From Lasiosphaeris hirsuta (lineage: Eukaryota > Ascomycota > Sordariomycetes > Sordariales > Lasiosphaeriaceae), in NCBI GenBank assembly GCA_030549175.1, contig JAUKUA010000001.1:6696001-6760000 (forward strand): a stretch of 64,000 nucleotides of DNA, written 5' to 3'. Shown here in pieces: positions 45,801-57,764 of the stretch; the first letter of the stretch is position 1, and every line of letters begins with the position of its first letter. The translations under genes were made by a program, and so were the position numbers. Below the pieces are notes generated by a model. That model did no database searches and was not told where the DNA came from. It saw only the letters and a list, made by a program, of their open reading frames with translations.

Positions 45801-48209
45801 CGGAAGGTTGACGAGGAGCTTTACAAGGAGCTCTTGGCTGCCGACGAAATGATGAGCAATATGCGGTATCCCTCGCCCGACCCTGTTGTTACAGCGACCC
45901 CTGCAATCACGCCGGTCCTACAGCAAGCCGGACAAGAGCCCCCTCGAAAGAAGTTCAAGGGTATGCCCGAAAAGGATCCCGATCAGACTGCCTCGGAATC
46001 CGGCAGCGTATCTGGCGCGTCTCATCCTCATCCGAAGAAGAAGGAGAAGGTGGTCGAGAAGCCACCGCCGCCGCCTCCCGTTCCCGAGATCCCCAAACCC
46101 CGGACGCTGCCCTGCGCCATCTGCCACGAACTTGAGCCATTGGGCGATCAGCATCTATCATGCAAAGAGTGCCGCCTGGCTGTGCATCGCAACTGTTATG
46201 GCATCATCGATAACCGCGCCCCTGGAAAGTGGACATGCGATATGTGCTTGAACGACAAGAATCCCCAAGTATCAATAGTAAGAATCACCGTGATCATATA
46301 TATGATGGCTTTCTAACCTGTAATACAGCACTACAAGTGTACCCTCTGCCCAGTTGAGCATACCGAGCACGACTTTGTTGAGCCGCCAAAGATCTCTCAC
46401 AAGAAGAAAACGGAAAAGGAGCGCGAGCGTGAACGTGTGGAACGCGAGGCCGCGCAAAAGGTTGCTGATCACTACCGCCAGAAACAAGTGGAGGCGAACC
46501 GACCGGTAAATCCTCGAGAGCCTCTGAAACGAACAAGCGATAACAACTGGGTTCATGTTACCTGTGCCGTCTGGACACCCGAAGTGAAATTCAGCAATGC
46601 CAAGGCCCTGGGGCCGAGCGAAGGGTTTCCCTTGATTCCTCGTGCTAGGTTCGCGGACATTTGCAAGGTATGCAAGAAGGACGACGGCGCTTGTGTGAGC
46701 TGCCACCATTGTCGCACTCCCGTCCACGTCGAATGCGCCCACCAAGCCGGCTATGTGCTTGGCTTCGACATCACCCCTGTCAAGGGCTCCCGGCGAGATC
46801 AGTTCAACATCGTCTCCATCAACGGTGAAAGTGGCGTCATGTCAGCAGCGGTTTGGTGCAAGGAGCATATTCCCAAGACCATTATGCACCGCATGCAGGA
46901 TATTGTCGATGAAGGTGGTATGAATGCTCTGCAGCTTTACGTGCAGAACTTCAAGCAGGCCGACCTGGCCCTAACAGGGTGCGCGAGGAAGGCGAACCAA
47001 ATCACGGTGGCCACCAAGGCGTCGCCGACTACCTCACCCACAAGACGATGCTCGACAACGACATTGGTCAACGGTGACCATAGGGACCCTTCTCCAACTG
47101 CCCTCTTCCCCGGTGGCAAGATCTGCCTTACATGCAACGCAGAAGTCAGCCCCAAGTGGCACCCGATTGACCAGACACAAGAGCGGGAGCTCACAAACGG
47201 GTATTTTGGGAATCTCGGTGCCGAGGCGCAGAAGTTTGTCGAGCAGCGGAGTTTCCAGTGCCACAAGTGTAAGAGGGCGGGACGGCAACCGAACCCTCAT
47301 CCGCAACCCCCAAAGGAGCCAACACCTCCCCCAGAGCCTGTCCGGCAGATATCGCAACCTCCTGTGGTCGTTCCCAGTCCGGCAGTCGGACCAACTGAGC
47401 CACGGCACTCGAACAGGGGTCCATATTTGTGGTCCCCTCATATGCAGGCCGTGCCGATGCCATCGCCGGCTTCCCAGCCTGTACCGCTCCAAGCTCCTAT
47501 CGCACCCCCGATAGTGCCTCCCGCGGCGCAAGCTCCACCGGTAGCGCCCCCACCACTACCGCCTACCATCGCGCCGCGAGGACCACCCATCCAACCACCC
47601 CCGTCATATGGGCCGGCTACTAGACCGTATGAATGGCATCGGCCGCCAGCCGGCCACGGTCCTCCCCCAGTGCAGCACCCTCGCGAGATGAACGGCGGCC
47701 CATCCCCGCCGCCAGGTGCGATGCCACCTCTGGCCCCCCCTAACCACTTGCGGCCGCCGACACTCTCCAACACCTCACACCCGCCACCACCCACACAAAA
47801 CGGGCACATGGCCCAGCCAGCATTCGCAAATGGAATGCCGCCATCACCACGGCGTATGAGCGGCCCCCCGCCACCACCGAATGGTGGACCTTATATGCAT
47901 TCCCACCACAACCAAAACCACGGGGGGCCGACGGACATGCGATCTCACCATATGTCGATGAACCAAATCCCGCCGGTTGTCCCCGGACCCGGACCTATGG
48001 CGCCGGAGCCTCAGCCGTCTCTCAACTACCTCCGACAGCCATGGAACCACCCACCCCCCCACCATCAACAGCCTCACCATGCTAGCCCCACGCTGCGTGA
48101 GAGCACCCACCTGGTCCGGGAACCGAGCCTTCCTCCCCCGCCTCGAGATAATCACCGGCAGGCTAGTGGGGCGAGTGCGAGTCCGTCACTGCGAAACCTT
48201 CTTTCCTAG
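42808..48209 (+). CDS. snt2: Chromatin reader SNT2: BAH, PHD, SANT, GATA-like finger, PHD and extended PHD (1693 aa)
   Basis: Exons 42808-43669, 43734-44217, 44423-46277 and 46329-48209 (introns 64, 205 and 51 nt). SNT2 is a nuclear histone-tail reader that scaffolds a deacetylase/demethylase complex and acts in stress-responsive transcription (family knowledge). Domains: Ser/Ala-rich N-terminus (1-270); BAH domain (about 288-420, DHVYLVCEPPGEPYYLGRIM); PHD (CKRCSGYCAS, then CAVCVHTYHMNCVKPP, split by intron 2); ELM2/SANT-like region (about 690-780, LTPAEQKKFEEGVAKFG); GATA-like finger C832-X2-C835...C875-X2-C878; PHD (CAICHELEPLG, CKECRLAVHRNCYG, CDMC); and an extended PHD spanning exons 3-4 (HYKCTLCPV, NNWVHVTCAVW, CKVCKKDDGACVSC, HVECAHQAGY). 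The last 350 residues are Pro-rich. Confidence 0.95.
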
Positions 48210-48669
48210 GGTGTGAGAAGATATGCTCGATGAGTTAGGCCGCAATGAAATGTGATGGCGTGTAAAGCGTTGATGAGCGCCTCGCCAGGTCAACTAGCTC
48301 TGTATGGCTGTACGATAAATATGTATTCTGGGCATTTAGATTTTCTGTTGTTTTATTGTTCCATGACGCCGCCCGGCACACTCATGCTTTCTGTCAGGGT
48401 CGGGGAACTCGGGTATAAAAAGGCAAAGGCATACAACAGCCTCTGGGAGTTTAGGAAATACGGCGTTTGAGTTGTGGTATTATCCAAATCCATGGTATCA
48501 TGGCGGCAAAGGGCTCGCCGCCCACAGCTAGATACAAAAGCATTGCATAATCATATTATGTCTTACCCGTTCATCGTCGTGGTTGTGTCTCCTTGGAGTG
48601 GACGCGCTCCTCGACGCCAATATCTTCGTTCCTATTGCCAGTTTCAGTACACCCTGTACATGCATGATA
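48210..48669. other. Intergenic 3' region of convergent genes
   Basis: About 460 bp between SNT2 and FCY1 stop codons, AT-richer, fitting 3' UTRs. No gene is seen. Confidence 0.5.
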
Positions 48670-49332
48670 CTAGTCAATGGTGACGAGGGAGACGTACCAA
48701 AGCTTAGGCTTTTCGCGAATAAACCGCTCCATCAGCGCCACGCACCCCCCGTCGTCGAGAACGATTACTTCAACCCCCCGCTGCCGTAAGTAGGCCTCGC
48801 CGCCGAGGAACGTCGTGTTCTCGCCAATAACTACCCGCTCGATACCATACAGCAGGCACGCTCCGGTGCACATATCGCAGGGGGAGAGAGTAGTGTACAT
48901 AGTGCTTCCTAGTCACGGGGTTGGTAGGGGGCAAGGGTCAAATAAGGGGGGCCGTATATATACCTCGGTAAGCCCCGGCCGGAAGCCGGCCCGAGTTAAG
49001 GAGCGCGGAAGTCTCGCCGTGGTGAATTGGCGAGCCGAGCTGCACTCGCATGTTATGGCCACGGCCCAAGAGGGTGCCGTCTGCGGCGACGAGGGCGGCG
49101 CCAATCTGGAGGGTGTGGATGGGACTGGGTTAGTGGTGTCTACGAGTGCGTATCTGCCTTTGTGTTGCTCGAATGCAGCAGACTAGGACGCTGCTTTCGA
49201 CATGTCCGATATTCTAAGCCTACGGGAATACTTGGTGAGAAAGCGAGCGTGACATACAGGGATCCCGCCCTCTTCGTAGGAGGCTTTTGCCTCTTCAAAG
49301 GCGATTGCTAGGCCGGCGGCGTCATCCATCAT
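48670..49332 (-). CDS. FCY1: Cytosine deaminase FCY1 (151 aa)
   Basis: Exons 49258-49332, 48964-49105 and 48670-48908, with introns of 152 and 55 nt. It deaminates cytosine to uracil in pyrimidine salvage; in fungi this enzyme also converts 5-fluorocytosine to 5-fluorouracil. The zinc-deaminase core is intact: H54-G-E56 (HHGET, with the proton-shuttling Glu) and PC83DMC86. Other family matches are YTTLSPCDMCTGACLLYGI, GENTTFLGGEAYL and the tail FIREKPKLWYVSLV. Length is close to yeast Fcy1 (158). Two ATG codons are adjacent (49332, 49329); the first is used here. It is convergent with SNT2. The upstream region is the long gap to the DnaJ gene. Confidence 0.93.
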
Positions 49333-52132
49333 GACGGGCGGGTGTCTGGTGGGAGATTGTGGACTTCACGATGGCGTGGCGATAGAATACGGGAGAGCTG
49401 GTGACAAATATGGGTTATCCCAACTTTGCTGTGGCTACCGCACACACATGATGTCAAACAAACCTAGTTGCCTAGCCCCAAGGTGAAGTCAACCCCAACA
49501 AACCCCACCCATGCAGCCGATAGGGCACTGCAGGTTTAGGGTAACAGCAGGAGGGCCAATGCCGTCCCAATCGGGAGGGTTGGGAATATGGAATGTAGAT
49601 ATGTCATGAAATCTCGAGGTGTTTATTATTGCTATCGGGTGGGTGTACAGGCTTGGCAAATAATGTTGCAACCAAAGTTCAGATCAATGCCCTCGGCACT
49701 CCTAGCTAACCCAAATTCTCACCTCGGAGCCATGTAGTCAGTACACCGGCGCCTAAACGCCATTTTCCCAATGGCGACGGCGCCCCGTTGCCAACTCCGA
49801 GCAGCTCACTGGAAGCAACTGCATATGCCGTGGCACACTGTCTTGTCATCCAACGGGGGCGGCACGGGCTAGCCTGAAACGGGCGACCATCTATGAATCT
49901 ATAGAGGCGTGGGAGGTAGCCAGGGTGCTGGCGGTTGGGTCTATAGGGGTGAAGTAGGTAGTCAGGGTGCTGGCGGTTGGGTCTATAGGGGTGAAGTAGG
50001 TAGTCCACGGGTTGATTTGGTTGGGTTTCGGGCACCATGTTGTGCGGGGACATTGGGGAGGTAGGCATCTTGCGGCTCCCCTCAATCCGAGCTGACTAGC
50101 AGGGCTTCAGTGGCCGAGCGAGAGTTGGACACGGCCTGATGCTTCGAAATGGACCTAAACACGTTTCGGTGTAACCTGTTACCTCGGCCACAAATGCCGT
50201 CGCCCAAATCACGTCCAAACGGAGGTGGACATGACTCCAACGCCGATAAGCCGAAGCAATAGAGTCGCGATGGAAATAGAAGCGAGTGTCATCCCGCACC
50301 ATACCGGTTAGCGCATGCTACATAATGGCCGAGTCATTCATTCAGATATGTGTCTCACGAAACTCGAGGCGAATTCCAGATTGCAGGCTAGGTAGGTAGC
50401 GGGCTGCAATACGACAGGCGATATAGACCTCTGAAGCTGGTGTGCCTCTCCAAGATCGCCTATGAAAGCCGAGATGTAGCTGCAGGAACATCGAGATTCG
50501 CGTGGGACGTCTGGGAGCTGTGATATACAACTAATCCATGTTTCTTTGTTAGCGCACGACCTCGAAGCTGCGAAAGTGAGAATATGTCACGTTGACCTGC
50601 GGTGACCTCTTCTGTGTCTTCTTGATCCCATACTTGGGAAGATCAAGGCCTTTTCGGAGAGAACATATGCCTTTCAAAACACCAGAAATGCCGTTTTTGA
50701 TGCTGGAGAAGCCTTCTCAGGGAATCAACCTCGCCCGTTGAGTGTCGCGCGCTAACAAACAAACTAGGGCTAGAGTGTGAGACTGCGAATTGACAAAGCT
50801 GGGTTTACCTGCGAATTGGCACCAAGTAATTGCCAGGACCCTAAGATTGCCTAGGCCAACCAGATAGTTGGGCAGACACACAGGCATCTTCGAGTTGTTT
50901 GTTAGCCTTTGTTGGGGTCTGTCGGCGTTGTGGTGTGGCGGAGAGACGGTAGCGCAATGTGCCTGGCCCTGGAAACCTGAAGAAACTGCTAGCAGGCTGC
51001 AGCCAGGGAGAGCTCGGAGAGCAGGGACTTCAACCCGAACCACATTATACAAAACTCATTTTCTTTCTTCATGGAGCAAATGAATGATAGCATGATACTG
51101 TCGCACGACTGATAAAAGTAACACACTGGCAGCTTATAGAATTAGATGATCACTTGCCTTGAATTTGGCTGACATCTTGACGTACTGAAGGTACCTTACC
51201 TTAGAGTAGAGAAGTAGTGGGGTGGGCACTAGCCACGACTGACAAGGGCCCCCAATCTTGGTTGTTGGTCAGGATTCCATGTGTCTCCCCTGGGGCCCTG
51301 GGGCTAGGCCGGGCCGGGTGGGCGATACAGAGTGACCTGGAGAGACTTTGGTGCTGTGTGGAGAACCTTGCCGCTGCTGCGATTTCCCTGTGCGCGACAT
51401 GGACATCTGTGCGGCCTGCGAGCAACCACAAAAGTACCCCGCTAACCCTCCAGCCACACTCTAGAGTCTTCGATTGCTTTCCATCGGGAGGGGCTGAATG
51501 CGCAGGTGGAGGGAAGGCGACGAGTCGATTGGAATCCCGAGAATTTCAGCCTCTTCACCCACTGGCCCATTGCGCACCTGCATTTTGTAAGCTTCCCCCA
51601 GTTACGTCGGCCTACTATTTGAACTTTTGAGCCCTGGGCACGACAACTTCTACAGAATCTTCATTGACAAGCAGCTTCTGAGACCGCACACATACCAGAC
51701 TGCACAAACATCCTCGTACAGCAGCAGCGCATTCTCCGCGCAATTATCCGCTTTACGCCTTGGTGAGTCCACTTGCGCGCCCACTTGCGCTTCTTTCCTC
51801 CTGCCTCTCGCGGCATCCTGTCGGCCCTCTTTAGTCTACACTGCACTGTCACTGCACCCACGCATAGCCGCCTTGAAAGCTGCACACCCCGTTCTCGGCT
51901 CCCTCTCCCAGCGTTGTTGGGCAACCTTGGCTTTCCGACACCCCACTCGTCATTTTTCTTCCTCCAGGCTCAGTCACTGGCAACGGCATCATTGTCGCTA
52001 ACTTCCTACCTCCTCAGCCAGATACGCCGATAGTGATCAGCTCCATCCAGGCTTCTGTGACCATTCCGGTTCCCGCCCTACCTCCATTCTCATAATCCTC
52101 CCCCCCTCGACCAAATCACCAAACCCTCCAAA
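49333..52132. other. 2.8-kb intergenic region between divergent FCY1 and DnaJ genes
   Basis: Apart from the 42-bp minisatellite at 49921-50004, no feature is recognised. A 120-codon frame on the minus strand (50068 to 49706, with an ATG) spans the repeat and encodes YLLHPYRPNRQHP twice. Its coding status is doubtful. The stretch 51600-52130 is pyrimidine-rich and may be the DnaJ leader, possibly with a UTR intron. Confidence 0.5.
49921..50004. repeat. 42-bp minisatellite, two perfect copies plus a degraded partial copy
   Basis: Copy 1 is 49921-49962 and copy 2 is 49963-50004. Each begins cagggtgctggcggttgggt and both are identical over 42 bp. A diverged partial copy (tctatagaggcgtgggaggt) precedes them at about 49899-49918. 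The unit is 14 codons long, so the minus-strand frame repeats as a 14-residue peptide. Confidence 0.9.
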
Positions 52133-53559
52133 ATGGTCAAGGAAACCAAATACTACGATATTCTAGGCGTAAGAAACCCCCTTACGAGGTACCGTTGTCA
52201 TGCTTGACTTGTACGGGCTTGTTAACAGGCAACCAGGTTGCGCCAACCGCCACAGAGCAGGAGCTCAAGAAGGCCTACAAAGTAGGCGCTCTTAAGTATC
52301 ATCCCGGTATGTTTAGAGACCCTCTCTTTCGGCTCTTTCTTCGAGGACCCTATTTAACCTCATCTGTTCAGACAAGAATGCGCACAATCCCGCTGCCGAG
52401 GAGAAGTTTAAGGAGGTGTCACACGCGTACGAGATCCTATCGGATCCCCAGAAGCGCCAACTCTACGACCAGTATGGCGAGGCCGGACTAGAAGGCGGTG
52501 CTGGTGGTGGTGGCATGGCGGCCGAGGACCTCTTCGCCCAGTTCTTCGGTGGTGGTGGTAGCTTTGGTGGTGGCCTCGGCGGCATGTTCAGCGGCATGAA
52601 CCACCAGCGCGGTCCCCAGAAGGCCAAGACCATCTTCCATACTCACAACGTCTCCCTCGAAGATATTTACCGCGGCAAGGTCTCCAAGTTGGCATTGCAG
52701 CGCTCTATCATCTGCCCGAAGTGCGAGGGCCGTGGTGGCAAGGAGGGCTCGGTCCGGAGATGTAACACCTGCGACGGCCACGGTATGAAGACAATGATGC
52801 GCCAGATGGGCCCCATGATCCAACGCTTCCAGACTGTATGCCCCGACTGCAATGGCGAAGGCGAGATTTTTAAGGACAAGGATCGTTGCAAGCAGTGCAT
52901 GGGCAAGAAAACAGTGGTCGACAGGAAGGTCCTCCATGTCCACGTCGATCGTGGTGTCAAGAGTGGTACCAAGGTTGAGTTCCGAGGAGAAGGCGATCAA
53001 GCACCAGGCATAATAGCAGGTGATGTAGTCTTTCAAATCGAACAAAAGCCCCACCCCCGATTCACCCGCCGGGACGACGACCTGCTCTACCACGCCGAGG
53101 TAGAACTTGTCACGGCCCTGGCTGGTGGCACTATCTTCGTCGAGCATCTGGATGAGCGCTGGTTGGCCGTCGAGATCCTCCCCGGCGAGGCGATAGCACC
53201 TAGTAAGTACAACAGCTCGCATACAAATATCGATTTGTTGCTGACCATGACCGATAGATGCCGTTAAGATGATTCGTGGACAGGGCATGCCGTCGTACCG
53301 CCACCATGACTTCGGTAACATGTACATCCAGTTCACCGTCAAGTTCCCCGAGAAGAACTGGACACAAGACCCCGAGGCCTTTGAGGCCCTCCGGAAGATT
53401 CTCCCACCCTCTTCGCTTGCCATTGTTCCTCCCAACGAGAACATGACCGAGCCTGCGGATCTAGAGGATGTTGACGGCGGATCCAAGGGATTCGGAAGCG
53501 ACGCTATGGACGAAGACGAAGACGCCCAGCCTGAGCGCGTACAGTGCGCATCTCAGTAA
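52133..53559 (+). CDS. mas5: Type I DnaJ/Hsp40 co-chaperone, Ydj1/Mas5 type, C-terminal CASQ (412 aa)
   Basis: Exons 52133-52168, 52237-52306, 52372-53202 and 53258-53559 (introns 68, 65 and 55 nt). It stimulates Hsp70 ATPase and delivers clients in the cytosol and on ER/mitochondrial surfaces. The J-domain has H34-P35-D36, with intron 2 splitting the Asp codon. A Gly/Phe-rich linker follows ([17 protein letters not shown]). Four CXXCXGXG-type zinc repeats begin at C150 ([32 protein letters not shown]), followed by two beta-sandwich substrate domains. The C-terminal C409-A-S-Q is the same CaaX box as yeast Ydj1, which is farnesylated. The J-helix II reads [13 protein letters not shown]. Confidence 0.96.
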
Positions 53560-54361
53560 AGCGCCCACCCTACTAGGGAACAGGCGGGGGATTCGGCGTT
53601 TGCTCGCGCCTATGGAGTCGGCGGCGGATAAATATGGCACATCACATCCCTTCGCCGTATCTGCCGTCATGGGAAATGCTACCGTTTCGTCTGCCTAGCT
53701 AGCTTGAGCTTGCTTGGTTGTCAGAAGCACACAACTGGCCGAGGAGTAATCTCGCGCACCTAATTTGTTACTGGTTTGGGTTGAGTGAGAGAACGAGACC
53801 GGAAAGTGAAGGGGGGGGGGGCCGCGGGAGACCTGGCAGGGTAGAGTACCACCCCAGCGTTGTGTGTGGAAAGAAGTACAGGGTTCATCACATTTGAGTA
53901 AGAGGGAGGAGCATGCATTCGAAGGGCTTGTCTCTGGCTCTTGACTTTTCGCAAATCTTTTTTATGTCAGTCTTTTGCGGCTTAGGTGTGTGTATGTGTT
54001 TTTTTTTGGTGGCACATGAAACTTTCACTCCTGGTAACGTGGCGTTCTAGAGGATAGAGGGGGCGAGACATCTGGCATCTGGCCTCCCTTGGCAGATGGT
54101 AGAGGGTTTCCTGTACTGCCGCTGCTGCCGCAAAGTTCTTTGTGTAGCGAAATGATTACGGGCATATTAAGGGTTTTATGATGGATCCTTGAACCAGAGT
54201 CCCTACTAGTGACCAGTCGGTGTAAATTCATGGCAATTCAACAAGCCTGGAAGTGATCCAACCCAACAACATAGGGGGTTGGTGGTTCCGCTTTGGAGCT
54301 TTATCTGTATGTAGGCTACGCTGGTTGCATGTTTATCTACCCATGCATTTATATTTTCTAT
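53560..54361. other. Intergenic 3' region of convergent genes
   Basis: About 800 bp between the DnaJ and TRM82 stop codons. It contains a G11 tract at 53811-53821 and a T-rich run near 54000. No gene is seen. Confidence 0.5.
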
Positions 54362-56024
54362 TTACTCGAAATCCGTCGTTTTTCGTAGACTTTCCGTCGT
54401 GTACAAAATCTTGTGCAAGTCCTCCGGCTTGAAGGTCGGCTCGTCACCCCCAGCCATCACCGGCGTCTCCTGGCAGCTGCGCAGCCGCCAGCCCAACGCC
54501 GCCTCCCAGTCCGCCCAGAACAACGAAAAGCCGCCTTGGCTTTCGGCCAGGGTAATGGTATCGACGGCGAGAAGGAGGCGCGGAGAGGGCGACGACGAGC
54601 CCGACTCTACGTTGGTCACGTCCAGTGGGTTTCCTGGCGTAGCAATCGTGGCGTGGTAATAGAGTGTATTACCCTTAAACTCGAAGCAGAAGAGGGCCGG
54701 AACGCTGGCGAGGAGTGTTAGTTTCAGGGGGAGGGGGTGCAAAGGAGGAGTGGATGTACCGTTCACAAACGACAAACACCAACACGCTCCCATCCTCGCC
54801 GTGGCCCGCAGGGCAGGCGTAGATGCGACTCACGGCGATGTTGCGCTGCTGCGGCACGACGCGCTGCACGTGCGCCAGCACACTGGCCTTGGAGAGCAAC
54901 GCACCCCGGGTCCAGTCCCACACGAACAGGTGGTCATCACCGCCGCCCGATACCAAGACCTCGGGCCGCGCCGCCGGCGCCGGCAGGCACAGCCGGCTGA
55001 CAAAGTCCTCGTGGCCGAGGCAGAAGGTCTCGATGATGTGCGCCTGCGCCGGCGCCCCGCGCGACACGCGGATGTGCTCGTCGCGGTCGCCCGTCACGAT
55101 ATAGGACCGCCGCGTCGCCGGGTGCACGCCGACGACGACAGCCGTCAGCATTGACACGTGCCCGAGGAGCAGAGTGTGCTCAAAAGCGGGCTCCGCCGGC
55201 TTGTCGGCCCCACCCTTGGTCTGCAGCCCAAGCTTCTGGTTCTCGAGCGCTCGCAGGTTGCGCTTGGTGTGCACTGTGAACTCGTTGGCCTGCGGCTTGA
55301 AGGGCTGCGCGATGGTGGTGGAGGAGGGGGTTGCGCTGCGGACGTCCGGGGCTGGGGTGGCTTCCTTGGACTCGGCCTGCTGCTGGTCGGCGGCGGACTG
55401 GAGGAGCGGCACGGCGTAGACGTCGCCAAATTTGTCGGCGGAGAGGATGGTTTGGGAGTCTGGGGTGATGGCGATGGAGCAGGGGCGTTTAGGCATGGTT
55501 CTGGCATTTATTAGTATATGCAGAATTCATCACAAAGCGTCTCGAGATGTCTTGTCTCACCTTGAGCTGAGCTGCTTGAGATTGCCCGCTCCGTCGTGTT
55601 CAAACACCCAAATTGTCTTGTCTGAGCCAGTGACGGCCACGACGTAGCGCCCGTTTGTTGTCGTCGTGATTGACTGGATATACGGCTGCTCGAAGAGCCG
55701 GTGGCTGAGATCCTGTACCTTCTTTTCTTTCTTTAGCTGCTTATTGCCCTTGGCATTGGGGGCATCGCCCTCTATAGCGTGACCGTTCCCGTTAGAATCC
55801 TCCTCTTTACCGGGTTCGACTCTCCTACGCTTAGTTGGAGGCTCTTCTGGCACGGGAGATGCCTTGGCTTCTAAAGACGAGCCGTTTGCTGCTTTGGCCT
55901 GCTTCGCTGGATATTTCCATGCTGAAAGATGTTGCAAATCTGGGCTGAAGGAGTAGATGTTTCCTCCTCGCGCAGCGAATATCACCCTCCCGCACGCAGT
56001 GAGGACATGGTAAGGCAGCGCCAT
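54362..56024 (-). CDS. trm82: tRNA (guanine-N7)-methyltransferase non-catalytic subunit Trm82 (515 aa)
   Basis: Exons 55561-56024, 54760-55500 and 54362-54704 (introns 60 and 55 nt). Trm82 is the WD40 partner that stabilises Trm8 for m7G46 methylation of tRNA (human WDR4). The N-terminus MALPYHVLTACGRVIFAARG starts blade 1. A basic linker (PPTKRRRVEPGKEE, KKEKKVQDLSHRLF) follows, then VVAVTGSDKTIWVFEHD, MPKRPCSIAITPDSQTILSA with DKFGDVYAVPL, LGHVSMLTAVVVG, YIVTGDRDEHIRVSR, VSGGGDDHLFVWDW and a final LFCFEFKGNTLYYH. These match the Trm82 blade order, including the ADKFGDVY signature. Divergent from the P0 gene with a 678-bp shared promoter, so two translation-linked genes may be co-regulated (inference). 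Confidence 0.93.
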
Positions 56025-56702
56025 GATGGATTGTTTGGTTCTATAAGCGGACGTCGCCCAATGACATGCTCTGCAGTTGGTAATTCTTGCAGACCAAAAA
56101 AAGGTATTTCGTGAGCTATCTCAGCTTTACACTGTACGGAAGCAGTCCGAGTCCAGAGGAAACTCAATTTGGATTGGTTGGCTGTCACTCGAGTTAGTCG
56201 ATATTCGAATAGTCAGGTTCAGAGGCAGTCTGAATGTGTCACCCCTGAGGAGACTCGGAGTGCATTGAAAGAGGCGAGGTGGGACTACTTGCAAGCAGGA
56301 GTTTCGGTCTTCGTATGGCTTCCACTGCGTCTTTCAAATGGCGGACCCGAGGCTTAGATACAATATTTGAACGGCAGACCCCTCAGTAGATCAAGACGCT
56401 GCATTCATTCACTGGCGCCGCAAAACTGTAAAAACAATAGAGTTTTACTCGTCAGATCCACTTGTCGTTCGTCTTGTTCCAGGTACCCCCGTACCACCCC
56501 ACCAGAAACGTAGTGGGGCATGTAGCTCTACCTTGCGGGCTCTGATTGGCCATAATTCTCAAGCCCTAGATCGCAAGCACACCCCCACACAGACAGGTGT
56601 AGTCAATTCCGCGAAATTTCGGACAGCTTCAGCAACTTTTCCGCCAAACTTCACCAAACAACTACCCGCCCTTAAACATCCTAGCTTCAGCAGAAAGAAG
56701 AT
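56025..56702. promoter_or_regulatory. Shared divergent promoter region of trm82 and rpp0
   Basis: 678 bp between the two start codons. It must contain the strong ribosomal-protein promoter. Just before 56703 the leader is pyrimidine/A-rich. Individual factor sites cannot be assigned. Confidence 0.5.
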
Positions 56703-57764
56703 ATGGGGGGCAAAACTGGAAACAAGGCTGGCTACTTCGACAAGCTCAAGGGCTTGTTGCAAGATTACCAGTCCATCTTCATTGTCTCGGTCGACAATGT
56801 CTCGTCCCAGCAGATGCACGAAATCAGACAGTCCCTCCGCGGTGAGGGAGTTGTCCTGATGGGTAAGAACACCATGGTGAGTTACTTCGAAAATTGACGC
56901 GAGGAGGATTGCAGAAGCTGACGGGCGGTTTTTCGATCACCAGGTTCGTCGTGCGCTCAAGACCTTCATGGCCGACATCCCCGAGTACGAGCGTCTGCTG
57001 CCCTTTGTCCGTGGCAACATCGGCTTCGTCTTCACCAACGGTGACCTCAAGGATATCCGTGACAAGATTCTCGCCAACAAGGTCGCGGCCCCCGCTCGTG
57101 CTGGTGCCCTTGCGCCCACTGATGTGTGGGTCCCTGCCGGAAACACCGGCATGGAGCCCGGCAAGACCTCGTTCTTCCAGGCCCTAGGTGTCCCCACCAA
57201 GATTGCCCGTGGTACCATTGAAATCACGACCGATCTCAAGCTCATCGAGGCCGGTGCCAAGGTCGGCCCCTCCGAGGCGACCCTGCTCAACTTGCTCAAC
57301 ATCTCTCCCTTCACCTACGGTATGGGCATCGCTCAGGTCTACGACCAGGGCAACGCTTTCCCGCCCCACGTGTTGGACATTGGTGAGGAGCAGCTGCTGA
57401 AGGCGTTCTCGACGGCCATTACCACCATCGCCGCTGTCTCGCTGGCCATCAACTTCCCCACCCTTCCTTCCGTCATCCACTCGCTGGTCAACGGCTACAA
57501 GAAAGTTCTCGCTATCGCCATCGAGACCGACTTCAGCTGGCCTGAGATTGATGAGCTCAAGGACCGCATTGCCAACCCCGACGCCTACGCGTCTTCGGCG
57601 CCTGCTGCCACTGAGACGGCGGCGGTCACCGAGACCAAGGCTGAGGAGAAGGAGGACTCCGAGAAGGAGGAGTCCGACGATGATGGTGGTTTCGGCGGTC
57701 TTTTGTTGGTACCCCCTGACCTCGATATATGGACTTTTTGGCTAACACGTTTGACAGCGACTAA
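56703..57764 (+). CDS. rpp0: 60S acidic ribosomal protein P0 (313 aa)
   Basis: Exons 56703-56876, 56944-57704 and 57758-57764. P0 (uL10) anchors the P1/P2 stalk at the GTPase centre of the 60S subunit. The start [19 protein letters not shown], the RNA-binding domain ([15 protein letters not shown]), the central domain ([20 protein letters not shown]) and the acidic tail ([12 protein letters not shown]) all match. The last intron (53 nt, donor GTTGGT, branch gctaac, acceptor gacag) yields a 7-nt final coding exon that completes Phe and adds Asp-stop, restoring the conserved GGLFD terminus. Without splicing the frame would run on to 58017 with an unrelated tail. Length 313 is normal for fungi. 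Confidence 0.95.

Noticed and set aside
52488..53486. 332-codon minus-strand open frame
   Set aside because: Antisense to the DnaJ gene; no motif.
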